A model generated the notes under the pieces. The model ran no database searches. It saw nothing but the letters and a program-made list of their open reading frames with translations, and was not told the origin of the DNA. The position numbers were made by a program, and so were the translations under genes. A stretch of 64,000 bases of DNA from Elysia chlorotica (taxonomy: Eukaryota > Mollusca > Gastropoda > Plakobranchidae), in assembly GCA_003991915.1 (NCBI GenBank), contig RQTK01000163.1, positions 634,779 through 698,778 on the forward strand. Direction: 5' to 3'. Positions 1-13,427 of the stretch are shown in pieces. Numbering within the stretch: position 1 is the first letter of the stretch; each line of letters starts with the position of its first letter.

Positions 1-2480
1 AGGTGCTTTTAGGTCATACATCTATTTTCCATGAATTAAACGTCTTACAGTGGGCGTTAGTTTCGCAGTCCAAATTCATAAATTTGGTATTATACATTAA
101 TTTTAAAAGCTGCCTTTCGATGAACTTTTTTCAAATGACAAGAAATAAGCCATAACCCCTATCAGATCTAGTTTTATATCTAATCTAGAATCTAGATCTA
201 GGAGCTGTATAAGGAAAATGTATATTCTCATAACTTAAAATTGACCTTTAAATAGTGTTCGCGTAAAAAAAGTATCAATCACACTGGAAGAGATATTTAT
301 CAAAGCATAAGACCATAGAGAGGATCGTGGAATCAGCCTACTTAAACTTAAACACGACCGCTCGTTGCATTGTTTAAGTATGGATAATATTAAGTAGTAC
401 AAACTAATGATACGTGTTCAAAACATTGCACATTATGTGTTTAAACTGATCGAAAACGATAGAAAAATAATAGTTTACTATTTGAAACAACACAGTAATA
501 TAGCATAAAAACGACCGTAGCTAAGCATTCTGTACAATTGTGTACAACCGAACCCTTTTTCACCACTTTAAAACTTAAATTTCGGTCCTTCCAAGTTCCA
601 GTGGAATCAATAATTATGTCAAAATGTAGCATATAAATGCGGCAAAACCTCTCATTTTGTGACGTCGCCACACTTTAACTTTTGGATATTTTTGAACCCA
701 TAAATGGGGAGTTGCGCTAAGTCAAAAGCATAATATAATATTAAATGCTTCAGTACTTAATTTTTCTTTGCACACAGCTCTGATAGAATTTAATAACCTC
801 CTGTTGTTTTTCTCTCAAAGCTTAGGCAACGAGACCTTTGGTTATTTTTTGATGGTTGAAAAGATCATTTTACCATGTACCACCAACAATAAATCGTTTG
901 GAGCACATAGACGATTTTTTTGTTGTTGTAACTTTAAATTAGGAAAATATTCTTTGAAACTTGTTCGATTTATCCATAATCCTCTTCTCTTAGTCTTACC
1001 TTCAACATTGTACATCTCACTTGAAAGGCAGATCTATGTTAATTGACCCAGCAGCCCAGCTGAAAGGAACATGTAAGAATAATATATAGATGGAAAGGGT
1101 GGCTTCTCATTATTGTATTGAAAAGCTGCCGTATCAGGTTTTGCGACACCTTTTTATACATGAAATGGGTAGTGTTTTTTTCCGAGAAATGTGTCACTTT
1201 TGTATTAGACAATATAGTTCCTAATAACGATCTTGTTACTTAGACTCACTAAAGTTATAGTAATTTAGTCATCTTACACGTGTTTCATGGTGTACTTCAG
1301 CCATTATTCTATCAACAACTAACTTTTTCAAGATCCGTACTGTTTTTCAACAGAATTAAAATCTTTGCATGTGCTAACCAAGTGGACGTTTAAGGTATAA
1401 ACTTTATGCATGATACACCATAGCTTAAAAAAATCAACCCTTTCTATTTTATGGAAGAAAGAGTTGGTTCGAAAAAAAATGTCACATTTCAATTTTTTTT
1501 TCTGGGAAACATGCCTAAGGCTAAAGAATAACAAATTTTTATGTTGTTGAAGATAGTGGCAAGTAACTACACGAACAAATAATAATATTAACATTATTGT
1601 AATGTTATTTTTTCAATACGCAAATATTTTATTAGAAACACTTTTGAATACTTTTAAAATAAATAATTATTAGTCTAGCTCTATGTTCCCATACCAGGGG
1701 TAGTATGCACAAATGTACAGAAGTGTTCATTATAAAGTTGGATCCCGGAACCTCTAGTTTTTTTATCTAAATTCATGCCACTAATCTACATGTATATGTT
1801 ACTATCCTATATTACAAAATATATCTGAGGTATAATTTAATGTTCATTTAGAATTAATTATTATTAGTCCTATTCCATTGTTCTTTAGATAAAGTTGGTA
1901 TTATTAAATGTTGTTGATTATTTTTAAAAATGTTTCACATGCCTATTCGGCATAATGTACACGAACACTGCTCTCCTCGATGACAGGAAGTTGCCAGGGG
2001 ACTAACCTTTGTTTAGTTTACAGAAGACGTTTCTCTTTTACCCACTACCTCATGCTTATCCTGTTTTTAGGTTACATAATACAACTCTAACTTCTTGCAT
2101 GAAATTGTTTTTCATATCTATAATTAACACATGTATCATAATTATTATTTTAACTTATACACATTTTGGTCACCCTTCGTAAATAAGCTGTTTACAGTGT
2201 TTCAAGAGCCGTGGTTTAGTCTCTTAAGTCCCATACCTACACAAGACCACTGGGTTAAGCTAGTTCTGTAGGCCTATCACTCAACTCACCTTCCTTATCA
2301 ACAATGTTGGTCCTGAAACTGGCCATCCGCACAACCACTCACTGTCATGATGTACTGTGAGTCCGGCAGCACTGGACTGAAGGACTAGGACCTCCCTACC
2401 TGGTTAGTCTCATTACTCACCTTCGTCATGTCTGTTCAGCCCCCACTCGCCGATTCTGTCGCTCTGTCCCCGCTCACTGT
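1..2480. other. AT-rich non-coding stretch
   Basis: No open frame here has protein-like composition, recognisable motifs or plausible splice structure. Short TCTAGATCTAGA-type motifs occur near 165-200, which recur through the window and look like a genome-wide low-complexity signature. Nothing else can be assigned. Confidence 0.5.
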
Positions 2481-2489
2481 CAGAGTCTA

Positions 2490-2650
2490 AAGGAGAGAAC
2501 TGGCGCAGCTGAAAGAGCGCTGTTGTCGCTATCGGAAGGTACCTGATTCGAAACCCATGATCGATCATGGACTTTGCCATCTACTGATACATAATAATGG
2601 TTGGTTTGGTGTCAGGTGCATGGCTGACACAGGAGTCATCGTATCCCCGC
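2490..2650 (+). repeat. tRNA-derived SINE-like element
   Basis: A stretch near 2,497 reads like a pol III A box (TGGCGCAGCTGAAAGAGCG). About 55 bp later comes a B-box-like GATTCGAAACCC, the spacing of a tRNA. The following 90 bp (GGTTGGTTTGGTGTCAGG and on) is not tRNA and would be the SINE body. The anticodon and acceptor arms do not fold well by eye, so this is a SINE head rather than a functional tRNA gene. No target-site duplication was found. Confidence 0.35.
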
Positions 2651-3539
2651 ACTTTGTTGGTTAATATTCTAAAATAAACGTTGCACCTTTTTTTATTTGA
2701 TTAACATACTACACAACTTAATTCCTTGCTTTTGTTTATAAATATATTTTTAAGGCGAAATTTCAAAATGTTTTAATCAGACAATTTCTCTGGGTCTTAG
2801 TAAACAAAGCGATTCTGGCAGAAATTTAAAAAAATTAAGATTTATTTTGCATTAATCAAGAGGAACAAAAATACCCGGTATACTGATTTGTTATTTTTTT
2901 CCCTTACTTAATACTGGGATTTCTTATTGGTTTGGCTTTTATGTGTTTTTTTCCACCTTACAATGCGAAATGTAATGAATGTTTTCGAAATTGCTTGGAT
3001 GCATGGTACACATCGGCTATTATTAAAATGCATGATCTGTGTGCCTCAAGTTTAGATTTTGCCCTATTCTAAGATTGTCAGTGAAGCACAGTAAGACATA
3101 TTTTAATTACAATGAGCTTTTTTTAATTGCTTGAAACAGTAAAATAATCTTTAGCTGCAGAAAGCGGATCTCTCTCTCTCTCTCTCTCTCTTCCTGTTTA
3201 GCGTACCCTAGTTAATTTTCGAAGAGGATTACTTTTTGACGAGACTTGATCAGTCACATTACACTGACAACAACCAAGGTCTCCATAAGAACATGCCAAG
3301 TCACTGAAATGATCGGAAATAACACATTTTAGCGCAGTAAGTGATCACTCTCTAATAAACCCTCATAAAATTTAGTTCAGGTTGATATTATAATCAAAGA
3401 GGCGTTTTTGCTCATCCTACAGTGCAACGGTGACATGATCCAACTGCGCCTAGTATTTTAATAGATAATACTGTAGTATAATTCACTTGGACTCTAATTG
3501 CAATCTTTTGTCTACTTCGGTGACTTTGTCGACAACAAC

Positions 3540-3660
3540 CTTACCATTCGGGAAGCAACGCGGTGATCAGTGCAGGGGGTCGAACCTCACCCTTTCGGGT
3601 AGAAAGCGAACACTCTACCCTGGGATCACGGCGAAAGATATTACTCCCTACGTTTAGGGT
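3540..3660 (-). repeat. tRNA-like SINE head (minus strand)
   Basis: Read on the minus strand, the block contains a GTGATCCCAGGGTAGAGTG A-box-like segment followed by GGTTCGACCCC, a good match to the pol III B box. A truncated version recurs at about 4,285-4,345 in the second duplication copy. The tRNA arms are imperfect, so a live tRNA gene is unlikely. Confidence 0.35.
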
Positions 3661-4205
3661 ACAGTTTGCGACACCGCCTACGTCAGAATTCCAGTCAAGG
3701 TGGAGATGTTTTATTTGATTAACATACTACACAACTTAATTCCTTGCTTTTGTTTATAAATAATTTTTAAGGCAAAATTTCAAAATGTTTTAATCACCTT
3801 TAATCCAACTAGTATATGATTATTTTTTTTTTACAGACAATTTCCCTGGGTCTTAAACAAAGCGATTCTGGCAGAAATTAAAAAAAATTAATATTTATCT
3901 TGCATTAATCAAGAGGAACAAAATATAATGTTTTGTTATTTTTTTCCCTTACTTAATACTTATTGGTGTAACTTTTATGTGTTTTTTTTCACCTTGCAAT
4001 GCAAAATATAATGAATGTTTTCGAAATTGCTTGGGTGCATAGATAACGTCGGTACTACTATTAAAATGGATGCATGATCTGTGCGACTCGAATTTAAATT
4101 TTGCCCTATTCTAAGATTGGCAGTGAAGCACAGTAAGACCTATTTTCATTAAAAGGAGCTTTTTTAATTGCTTCAAACAGTAAAATAATCTTTAGCTGCA
4201 GAAAG

Positions 4206-4207
<2 letters not shown>

Positions 4208-4268
<61 letters not shown>
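4208..4268. repeat. (CT)n microsatellite
   Basis: About 58 bp of uninterrupted CT dinucleotides. The corresponding tract in the first duplication copy (about 3,171-3,192) is only about 20 bp, so the run has changed length since the duplication. Confidence 0.95.
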
Positions 4269-4270
<2 letters not shown>

Positions 4271-4412
4271 ACCACGCGAACCCTAAACACTCTACCCTGG
4301 GATCACTGCGAAAGATATTACTCCCTACGTCTAGGGTACGTCTTGCGACATCGCCTACGTGTCTGAACCCCAAAACAGAGCTTTCCACGTCAGAATTCCA
4401 GTCAAGGTGGAG

Positions 4413-7400
4413 TGCTCTTTATATTTCCCGACGTTTGACACGACAGAAGAAACCAGAAGTAGTAAACTCTTCTGGGTAAACCATCTTAACATAGCAAGAC
4501 ATGCTTCATATAGACTGGGCTTTGGCGTGGGAGGAAGGCACTTGTGTTGACAGCCAAGGTCCAGTTCAAGATTGGTAAGCATGGATGGTCAAGTCACTGG
4601 AACAGTCGAAATCCATTCACGAATTTGTCGTAGGTATACATTTACTAGACCTTCTACTACTAGCACTCCTGAAAAGAGTTGATGCGTTATTACATAGGCC
4701 CACTTGATCTTTCTTCAGTTCCCGACGTATTGTTGTGTTTGGGTGTGTTTTGGGGAACAAGTAATGCAGGTAAAAATGTAGAGTACATGGTAAACCTATG
4801 GTGCTGACGGTCTAAACGCCTACTCATTAAATAGTTGTTTCTTTTCTTTTGTTGTCGTTTTTTTTTTCTTTTTGGGTCAATGTGCTATACTAACGGAAAA
4901 ACTGCATGGACGTTGTGAAATTGAGGTGGGAAGGGCAGCTGTTAACTAATCTTTAATTTCATTATTATATTACACTGTATTAGTTTTGGCATGGATCATC
5001 ATCTGGCAATTATTTAAGATCTTTTGTGGGTATAAACTTGAAATCCCTTCAATAGTGGGTTTTTATACATTTAAATTACCAAAACCACAGAGAAACGTAA
5101 GCACAAACAACATTAAAGCAGATCTGATGAGGTTTAATATACATAAATTAAAGAACAAGTTATGGCGAAATAATTTCCACACACACACACACGGAGAGGC
5201 ACTACTTCCATTTAATTCTTACCTTCCATGACGAACTCCTTTCACAACACATGCATAAGTCCCGCTGATCGAAGACAAACAGGGCAAGCAAGATAGACAG
5301 AGCTGTCGTTCTTTCATGCTCATCCTGTTTGTTTTCAATTATTTATATGAGAATAATGCCACTTTAGTTGAGTACTCAGATTTACTTCCCATTCTGTCTT
5401 TACTTTACATTAGCTTAAGCCCACAGGAACCTAAATAATCAATGGCGCGTATACCAGTAAATATGCTTGTAGGGCCTATTTAGTTGTCTTATTATTTTAA
5501 AGTAGTTTTAATACACATTGTAACTCTCATGATGGGTTGTTGTATAAAATAGATAATTAATTGAAGCTTTGATTTGAATTCAGATATAAACTGTAAGTGA
5601 CATTTAAGTATTGGTAATGTACATGCATTTTCCTACGACGTCAATGGCAGCAGTCCGGCAAGCGAACAGAAAAGCAGATGCATAAAGATATACCGGTACA
5701 CAAAGATCTTATTTATAGAATTTAGAAAAAAAGAAAGTGATACAGACAGAGACAATTGCATCTTGTTTTTCTTCTCCCGTACAGTCTTCACCTTCTGCCT
5801 TATACTAGGGAATTATTTCAAGTTTTCTTCATCTCTGCGTATAATGACTGTAAGAAAAATCGGTCGCAGGCATTGTGGTTTGTACAGTGTATTTCACCAA
5901 CAGTGTATTTCGCAATGTCCACCGCTGCCTCAGTCTGATCCCTGATCGATGTAATCGATGTTATGGTAAAACAGATTTGATCCTCCCATTTTGGCTCCGG
6001 GCGGCCTGAGGCGCATCAGTTTAATCGCAACACTCTTCATGGGGTAAAAAAGCTGCCAATTTTTACAACGAAAGTGTTTTTTTTCTAGTCTTTTCGTAGA
6101 CTCTTTCCCTATATTAGAACACGTTGATGCTCGGTTTGGTCGGCAGATCTTCTGATGGGTATAATGATAGGGCCTGGTCGCGGTAGGAATTTCGGACCGG
6201 GAAGACCCGACTTGTATCAAGTAGCGGGTACTTGTGTCGTCTTTGTCGTGCAACGGATTGATCCAGACCCGGGCACAAAGATCGGATAAGAATAGGGGAA
6301 TGAGGTCACTTGTCATAGAGCCTTAGAGGTGGGACAGGAATGTCTTGGTGAGTAAAGCTGCTTTGATAGGGTATTCGTATGGTTAGGGGGGGGGGTGTTA
6401 AAGGGAAAGGGACTTGCACAACTTTTGATTAACGCCAAAGTGATGTGAATTTCGATTTTTCTTTGTTATGGTAAGCAGTGCAGGGATCTAACACAGCAGT
6501 TTATAGAATTCGAGAGTTATTCCTATTTTAGTCACCTTGGAGTGGTATGTCTAAATTTCTAATCTAGTTTTAGAAGTAAAACATGGACCGAAGTTGCCTC
6601 AACTCTTTCTCCTTTATCATTATGGAGCCATCAAAAGCTTAGGTTATATGCACGAATGAAGAAGCAAGTCTGGTTGGGAGTCCATCCGGGTACCTCCTAA
6701 TTTGAGCCGCTCGTTCTACCGTTTACGACGGTTTAGCCTCCTCGTCTGCATAAAATGTCCCAATGTGTGTAATAAACTTACCTGGCAATGTGGTAGGCCC
6801 TATGTTCTATAAATCGCTGAAATTCAGAAAACTGTCGATATTAATCTATCATAATTTCATGTCTTCTGAGTGGCAAGCTTCGGCCAATGTTAAAGGGTTT
6901 GGGGATTTTTCTTCAAGCTTTTTCAACTTCTCTAGTGCGAGTGCAATGATCCTTTTCCGTCCAACTCCAATCTTTACTTCATAATTTATGAAGAGTTAAA
7001 TTTAGAATAGGCAGACCACTGTAAAAACTATAAGTGGAGCTGGTATTTTCAATTCAGGTATGGTACCACAGTGATAAAAATGGGCTTCTACTATTCGATA
7101 GAACATATTGGTCTAGTGGTATAAACAGTGCTCTCTTTGAGTAGCAAGGCGGTTCGTTACCGACGCATCTACCAATCGAGGATTTGTAATTCCCACACAG
7201 AGCAATCGCGTTTTGGTCATTTTTATAAAACTGTTGGAAAAAAATTAAAAACCAATCTCTATTTAGTTATACATGTATATGTATATGTCTAAAAATGCAA
7301 AAAATTGCTGGTGTCGCTTAGATACTCAAATTTCCCTTGTGGATAATGCATGTCTAGATAACTTTCACTTCCTAAAATAAAAAAGGATTTATCGTGTTCC

Positions 7401-10199
7401 GCTTATAATATACGATGCCTAGAGGAAACAAAATGAAAAAGGTGTGTATTCAGGTTTGAAAGCTACATACCCGGTACATGTACTTTGTCTTTAAAGTTAA
7501 TGTTATATGATTATTACCTACTTAAACTAATATTAAGGGTGTGAATGGTTTACCCATGAAAACTGTGTATTTTGAGTTGACATATTTTCAGTTAATGCAC
7601 CTTAGAAATGTTTCTTCATGCTCCAAATTGAGATTGAAACGAAACGCTTTTTTTTCTTGTACCCACTCAATGATAACGGAGTTAGATTGATTTTGCTCAT
7701 TTGAAACCATACAACTACCTATTGCACCCGTGAAGTGCTAATCAATAAGCTGTTATAATATTAATAATAAGTCTATTTTAATATATATTTAGAATTACAA
7801 CACGCGCTCCAATGTGCAACCTAATAAATAAATAATATATATATTTAGTAATTATTTTTATAATATTATAGGCGTATACATTTGATTTCATAATAATTAA
7901 TATAGCTATTTATTATAGATAACCGCATACCAAATAGCTTTAACTAACTATATTTATAGTGCAGTATACATGAAGTACATTATGTGATGTCAACGATGAT
8001 ACTGATAGTACTAGTAGCCCTAATCTTTCCTTACGGATTCTAAGTTAGGTGTCAGCTAAGTTTAGACCAGTGGATCTTCTTGTCTCAGTCCCACCAAGAA
8101 GACACCAATACCAGTATTGTATTAGGCGAGAGTGAGTGAGTTTACGTGCCTCCAACATCAGCGGCTAGGTAACATATTAAACGGTCCCAAAATTAATCTG
8201 AAAATTGCTAACCCACTGGCAGCGCGAAGATACCAAAACTCCCGTCTCATTCGGCCATACTATACTGACATTGACATAACGAGTAGAGGACTAAGTCGAA
8301 CTAATAAATTTTTGCCCGGTCTTGTTTTTGCGTAAGTTCCTCTCTTCCGATTCAGGAAGTGCTCGTCCTTAGTAGAGGTGCTGTGTAGTGCTACACAGTA
8401 TAATAATTTCGACCAATACTCAATCACACTTAATGACGAGGTAAAAGGATTAGTAATGCTATAGCCAAGAGTACCGAGCATCTACCAAGTCTTTAAAAAT
8501 ATGAATGAACATGGTTTAACCTATTATAACCATTTTAAAACTGCAGGACTACTAGATATTTCAATTTCAGTCAAAATAATTCACTTTTTTGCTACCTATA
8601 TCTCTCGGTGAAGTCATAAGATCTGAGTTCATTGCATTTCATCTTAAAGGAAATTTTCTTTCCTTTTTTTCTTTTTGGCCATTATAAAAAAATAAGGACA
8701 CCAATTTGAGCCATGTATTCCTGACCCTTACCTGAACAAAAACAAAAACCTGTGATGGCATTTATTAATTTTTTAAACAATATCTGTAGATACTTGCATA
8801 TTTTAAAAGGATTATATTTCCAATGTTTTTCCCCCTCTAAGTAACTTCCCTATTTTCTAGCACAATGTTCTGAAATTTCGACGAATCCCTTTTTTATACC
8901 AATACGACGATGTAGCAGAATTTTGGTAAAGATTGGATGTTTTTGGAGCTAGCTATGCATTTTTGTCAATTTATCAAGGGGCATACAATTACAATGAATA
9001 CGTGTACAAAATACTACAGTTCCAAAATAGCGATTCAATTTTTTTTTATTATGGAAAATTCCTAAATCTTTTTTACAATTTTTTTCCTTATATCTGATAT
9101 TTCACAAAACATATTGTATTTAGTTAGTGGAAGGCCACGTTTTAAAGAGAAAATATGTGCCTCAAATTACAATTTAGTAGCCGTTGGCAAAATGGCCCAA
9201 ATATTTTTTTTAATCGGCTTAGCTAGCTAATTTAAAAAGCTTTTTTACTTTGAAATATATTCAAACATTAATTAGAACCTCTCCTACTTAGTGTGTGCAA
9301 GGCGCTGTTTCTTCGTCAACTTTATCGTGGAGTAGCATTGGGAAAAACAGTTTTTTGCTTTTTATTTCTTGCTTTTCGTGTTGCCGTTGTTTGTTTTGTT
9401 AATCACTTAATGATTTTTTGCAGGTATTTTTACACTGCTGATGCAAGAGAAAATGAAAGTAACAATTGGAACAGTTATTAGAGAGACATTAAAAAATAAT
9501 CTTTTTTTTTTTAAGCCTAAGCAAGAAATCTGGTCCCTTTATTTTCTCGAAATAAATTTTGTTAATTTAAATTTTAAAGTCAGGTGTGTGTCTCTAAATC
9601 TAATATTCTAATTCTAAATGTTTCTACTGTGCTTCATATCAACACACAACTGATGTTTAAACTAAGACCAATGCTGCAAGGGTTATTTTTAAAAAAAAAA
9701 GCCCCAAAAAGTAATAATATTGGTTTATCTTTTGAAAAATACCAAATACCGTACTACTATGAAAAAGAAAACCTTTCTTCTGCCTGTCTGTCTGTTGCTA
9801 TCTCTCTCTCTATTTATTGTGGCAAAATTTGGCAAATTTTAGAGAGAGTCTATATATCCCTCGCTTTGTATTAAAAATTACAAAACGTACTAATTAGATC
9901 CCCATCACTACTTTCGCTCAAGTCAAAGTGCAAAAGAGAAACAAATAGAGAGAGAGAGGGGGGGGGGTATAAAAAACACACAGATATACTGAGATAATAC
10001 AATCTACACAAAGAGACATGTGAGAAGAGCAGTGTGTCAATTTTAATAACATTATTCTATGGACAAAATAAGAAGAGTTTGAACAACTTGGTCAAGGGAA
10101 ATAATCAGAAGATTTGGCTTTATCTTAAGACACTTGATACGATCTCCCCTGAAAGTTCAATATATGTATTATGTGACACACTGTTCGTGGAATGCGTCG

Positions 10200-10200
<1 letters not shown>
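4413..10200. other. Non-coding stretch with no supported gene
   Basis: Only short AT-driven open frames occur. A degenerate tRNA-like block with an A-box-like TAGTGGTATAAAC and a B-box-like GCGGTTCGTTACC lies at about 7,112-7,180. A GAGTGAGTGAGTTTACG motif typical of molluscan interspersed repeats lies near 8,131. The 128-codon minus-strand open frame at 5,930-6,316 has no recognisable domain. Nothing else can be supported. Confidence 0.5.

Positions 10201-10202
<2 letters not shown>

Positions 10203-10231
<29 letters not shown>
10203..10231. repeat. (GT)n microsatellite
   Basis: About 14 uninterrupted GT dinucleotides followed by a T-rich run. Confidence 0.95.
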
Positions 10232-10234
<3 letters not shown>

Positions 10235-10379
10235 GTTTTTGTTTTCTTTTTAATCACTTTAACTTGCCCAATTCTTATCCAAATTAAGTTATATGAAAAT
10301 GTCTTCGACGTCTTTTAAAACGTACAACCCTCACCTAAACGCTTAAAAGATAATTTTATAAAAAACGACTATACTGTAC

Positions 10380-10985
10380 TTTATATTTTTACAGGTCTTT
10401 TTGTGACCTATAACTACATGTAGTAAAAAAATTAGGTTTTCATTACCCTCATGAACACTGATGATATGCCGTGCCGGTTGGCGTTGTCGACCATGCTCCT
10501 CCACACCTCTGTCCTCGCATTTTACAATCAGTGCCAACACTTTGCTTCAACCGATCTATCTTCATAGCACGTCACAGATCTTTTCTATTTAATGTCTTCC
10601 TCTCGCTATTTCCTTTTTTTACTACATGTAGTTGTAATACATGGAACATGTTCTCAATTATGTCTGCGAGTGACATGGCCAACGAATTTGGCTTGTGCAG
10701 ATGGTGTGTCCTGCTTTTATTGAGGATATTTAATCCGATGCCTGCTTCTCTTCAGTCACTTTGTTTTTCTAGTTGTCCATGAGACTGCGCAATTTATATT
10801 TTTACAGGTCTTTTTTATGACTTATAACTACATGTAGTAAAAATTAGGTTTTTATCATCATGAACACTGATGATGTGCCGTGCCGGTTGGCGTTGTCGAC
10901 CATGCTCCTCCACATCTCTGTCGTCGCATTTTACAATCAGTGCCAACACTTTGCTTCAACTAGTTGTCCATGAGACTGCGCATTC
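10380..10985 (-). mobile_element. Two overlapping copies of a LINE 3' tail (minus strand)
   Basis: On the minus strand, 10,440-10,530 reads ARTEVWRSMVDNANRHG, the signature end of an RTE/BovB-style non-LTR reverse transcriptase protein. Upstream on that strand (about 10,560-10,720) are degenerate pieces resembling the FVGHVTRR segment that normally precedes it. A second copy of the final about 165 bp lies at 10,795-10,960, with the same ACATGTAGTAAAAA tail. The coding frame is broken, so these are dead 5'-truncated insertions or a local duplication of one insertion. Confidence 0.6.
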
Positions 10986-11754
10986 TTCTGATGAACCACA
11001 TTACATTTCAGTTGCTGTGATACGTCTCAATAGTTTAAAGTCTAATTTTCGCTTCCATACATACGGACTGGATGAACATAGCACCTGAGTTGAATCGTTG
11101 TCTCACCTTAGGGGCATGATTTCTATTAAAGTATGTTTCATTTCCTGAAAGGCTTGTTTTTAAGCTTTATTGGATACATAAACAAGATGCGATTAGAGAA
11201 AGTTGGGGATTTTGGGAGGAGGGTGGGGGGTGATTGAAATATAAACTAAATGATGAACAACAAAAAAATGATTTAACGTTAAGTTACTCAACACAAAGTT
11301 CTCAAGAACACGAACGTTTTTATTCCTTTTGGGGTTTATATAACAATACGAAATTGGTTTGAAAATCACAGTGAACATACCATAATTTAAGACACGAACC
11401 ATAAAGAACAATACAGTACATGTAACACTTTATACGTTAAATATGTTTTTGAGTCAAGCAGAAAATCATCTAGGCAAATAATTATGCAAAAAGAGCAAAA
11501 AAAAAATATACAATTATTGTGAACAATACGTTCTTCAGTAATGATCTGTAGGATTGTAATAGAAAAAAGTACAAATACGGTAAAAAAATAAATTCGAAAG
11601 AGATAACAAATACAATGTGAAGAGCATGTAATACATCACGGCTATTTCAGAACCTGTCGTGAAGTTGTAGGGTGAGTGAGTGAGTTGTTCTTACGGCACG
11701 TCAGCACAGTAACGGATATGTTGTGCCCATGATGTCTTAAGACAGTTAATGCAT
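10986..11754. other. Non-coding stretch
   Basis: No supported gene. A GGTGAGTGAGTGAGTTGTTC motif at about 11,671-11,690 resembles the edge of a molluscan interspersed repeat and lies just before the pogo remnant. Confidence 0.45.
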
Positions 11755-11781
11755 TAACATCAGTCCCACGTTTCCCTGCAG

Positions 11782-12921
11782 GCAATAGACTACTGTAGAG
11801 AACACAATGTGACAATCCTCAGCTTTCCTCCCCACTGCTCGCATGAACTTCAGCCGCTGGACAAAACCGTCTAAGGACCATTTAAAACATTTTGCAACCA
11901 GGCAGCAGATAGGTGGTGCCATGATGCATCCAACAGAGGCAAACCAATGACAATTCACACACTACCTTCCATTGTCAACTATGGATTCACCCATGCCTTC
12001 AACCAAAAAAACATCCTGTCTGGATTCAAATCCACTGGAATCTACCCTTTCGACAGGAACATCATTCCCGATGATCGCTACCTTCCTGCCTACACCACGG
12101 ACCGCCCCCTTCCTCCGACAACATTGCCTGTGACAACACCAACAGTGTCTGGGACATCAACATCCTCTGAGAAAACTGCCACAGAACCAGGAACATCATC
12201 AGCTGAGACGAGTTCAAAATATAGATGTGAGGCAACCACCACTACCCGAGAAAAACCAACATCACGAGAGGCCACCCCAGTCACACCACCAAAGACCACA
12301 CAAACAGCGCCACAGATGACATCAACAGTCTTCGTTTCACCGTTTGTCCTGAGGCCTTTTGGAAAGGCTGCACCTCGCAAGCAAACAAAGCGCAAATCAA
12401 TGTCGTCGGCGATTTACACATCATCCCCTGTGAAGAAAATGTTGGAGGAGCAGCTGATGACGAAGAACAAAGTGAAAAAACTGACCAAATCTGCACCTTA
12501 CCAGGACCCTGACAGTGACAGTGACATTGACAATTTTTCAATTCATGATGACAGTGACACTGACATCTCTGTTGACACCGATGATGATGACCAAAGAGGA
12601 CTGCAACTAGAACCAGTGACCCAGACTATTAGGAAAAATGACCATGTCCTTGTTGCTTTCGAACAAAAGGGTCTGACTCAGTATCTTGTAGGAATTGCAA
12701 ATGAAGATGAAGACAGTGACGGTGACATTGACGTTTCATTTTTGAGAAAGAGTTTGAAAGTTGACAACAAATTTGTGAAACCAAATGTTGAAGACAATGG
12801 ATCTGTCAAAAAACAAAATGTCCATGCTATTCTCCCACCCCCTGTTGCCACTGGAACAACCTCCAGAACCAAAAATGGCATTGTGTTTGATATGGACTTT
12901 TCAAAAATAAAATTATGGTGA
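11782..12921 (+). pseudogene. pogo-like transposase, C-terminal half (DDE_1)
   Basis: The first part reads AIDYCREHNVTILSFPPHCS followed by HELQPLDKTV, the block around the third catalytic Asp of DDE_1 transposases. After a short gap comes NILSGFKSTGIYPFDRNIIP, the classic end of the catalytic core. An in-frame TAA at 11,872-11,874 sits where the family usually has Tyr, so this copy is dead; the frame is otherwise open from 11,875 to 12,921. Behind the core lies a long Thr/Ser/Pro-rich linker, a basic patch (KAAPRKQTKRK), an Asp/Ser acidic stretch, and a last region (KNDHVLVAFEQKG) found in related transposases. It starts directly after an intron acceptor, so earlier exons are missing here. 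Confidence 0.75.
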
Positions 12922-12923
12922 AT

Positions 12924-12980
12924 GTGACTTCTTACCCCACCCCCTGTGACTTCTTGCCCCGCCATGGGGTAAGAAGTCAC
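12924..12980. repeat. Iterated and palindromic GTGACTTCTTACCCC motif at pogo 3' end
   Basis: GTGACTTCTTACCCCA at 12,924 is followed by GTGACTTCTTGCCCC at about 12,948 and then the exact reverse complement TGGGGTAAGAAGTCAC at 12,964-12,979. The same motifs occur in inverse orientation at 13,440-13,477 on the far side of the gap. Such sub-terminal iterations are the usual transposase-binding architecture of pogo elements; that role is inferred. Confidence 0.7.
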
Positions 12981-12997
12981 CATTGTATTTGAGCTGA

Positions 12998-13427
12998 NNN
13001 NNNNNNNNNNNNNNNNNNNNNNNNNNNNNNNNNNNNNNNNNNNNNNNNNNNNNNNNNNNNNNNNNNNNNNNNNNNNNNNNNNNNNNNNNNNNNNNNNNNN
13101 NNNNNNNNNNNNNNNNNNNNNNNNNNNNNNNNNNNNNNNNNNNNNNNNNNNNNNNNNNNNNNNNNNNNNNNNNNNNNNNNNNNNNNNNNNNNNNNNNNNN
13201 NNNNNNNNNNNNNNNNNNNNNNNNNNNNNNNNNNNNNNNNNNNNNNNNNNNNNNNNNNNNNNNNNNNNNNNNNNNNNNNNNNNNNNNNNNNNNNNNNNNN
13301 NNNNNNNNNNNNNNNNNNNNNNNNNNNNNNNNNNNNNNNNNNNNNNNNNNNNNNNNNNNNNNNNNNNNNNNNNNNNNNNNNNNNNNNNNNNNNNNNNNNN
13401 NNNNNNNNNNNNNNNNNNNNNNNNNNN
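12998..13427. other. Assembly gap (430 N)
   Basis: Undetermined bases. The gap falls exactly between the facing ends of two pogo pieces, where inverted repeats may have blocked assembly. Confidence 0.99.

Larger units (their letters stand above)
2690..4412. repeat. Tandem duplication, unit about 1.0 kb, second copy shortened
   Basis: Copy 1 covers about 2,690-3,708 and copy 2 about 3,709-4,412. Both begin with the TTATTTGATTAACATACTAC block, pass through an AT-rich section and a CT run, and end in the same block containing CACTCTACCCTGGGATCAC and CAGTCAAGGTGG. Copy 2 lacks about 400 bp found between the CT run and the end block in copy 1 and has an insertion near 3,795-3,835. Copies differ by scattered substitutions and small indels, so this is not a very recent event. 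Confidence 0.8.
11755..12997 (+). mobile_element. pogo/Tigger-type DNA transposon, 3' part
   Basis: This piece holds the C-terminal part of a DDE_1 (pogo/Tigger/jerky-like) transposase and the 3' end of its element. The left edge contains an intron-acceptor-like CCCTGCAG at about 11,774-11,781. The right end carries iterated GTGACTTCTTACCCC-type motifs at 12,924-12,980. It then runs into the assembly gap, so the true terminus is not visible. Confidence 0.75.

Noticed and set aside
5930-6316. 128-codon minus-strand open frame
   Set aside because: No domain, no splice or start context, and composition not distinguishable from chance.
7112-7180. Functional tRNA gene
   Set aside because: A- and B-box-like segments exist, but the acceptor and anticodon stems do not pair; at most an eroded SINE head.
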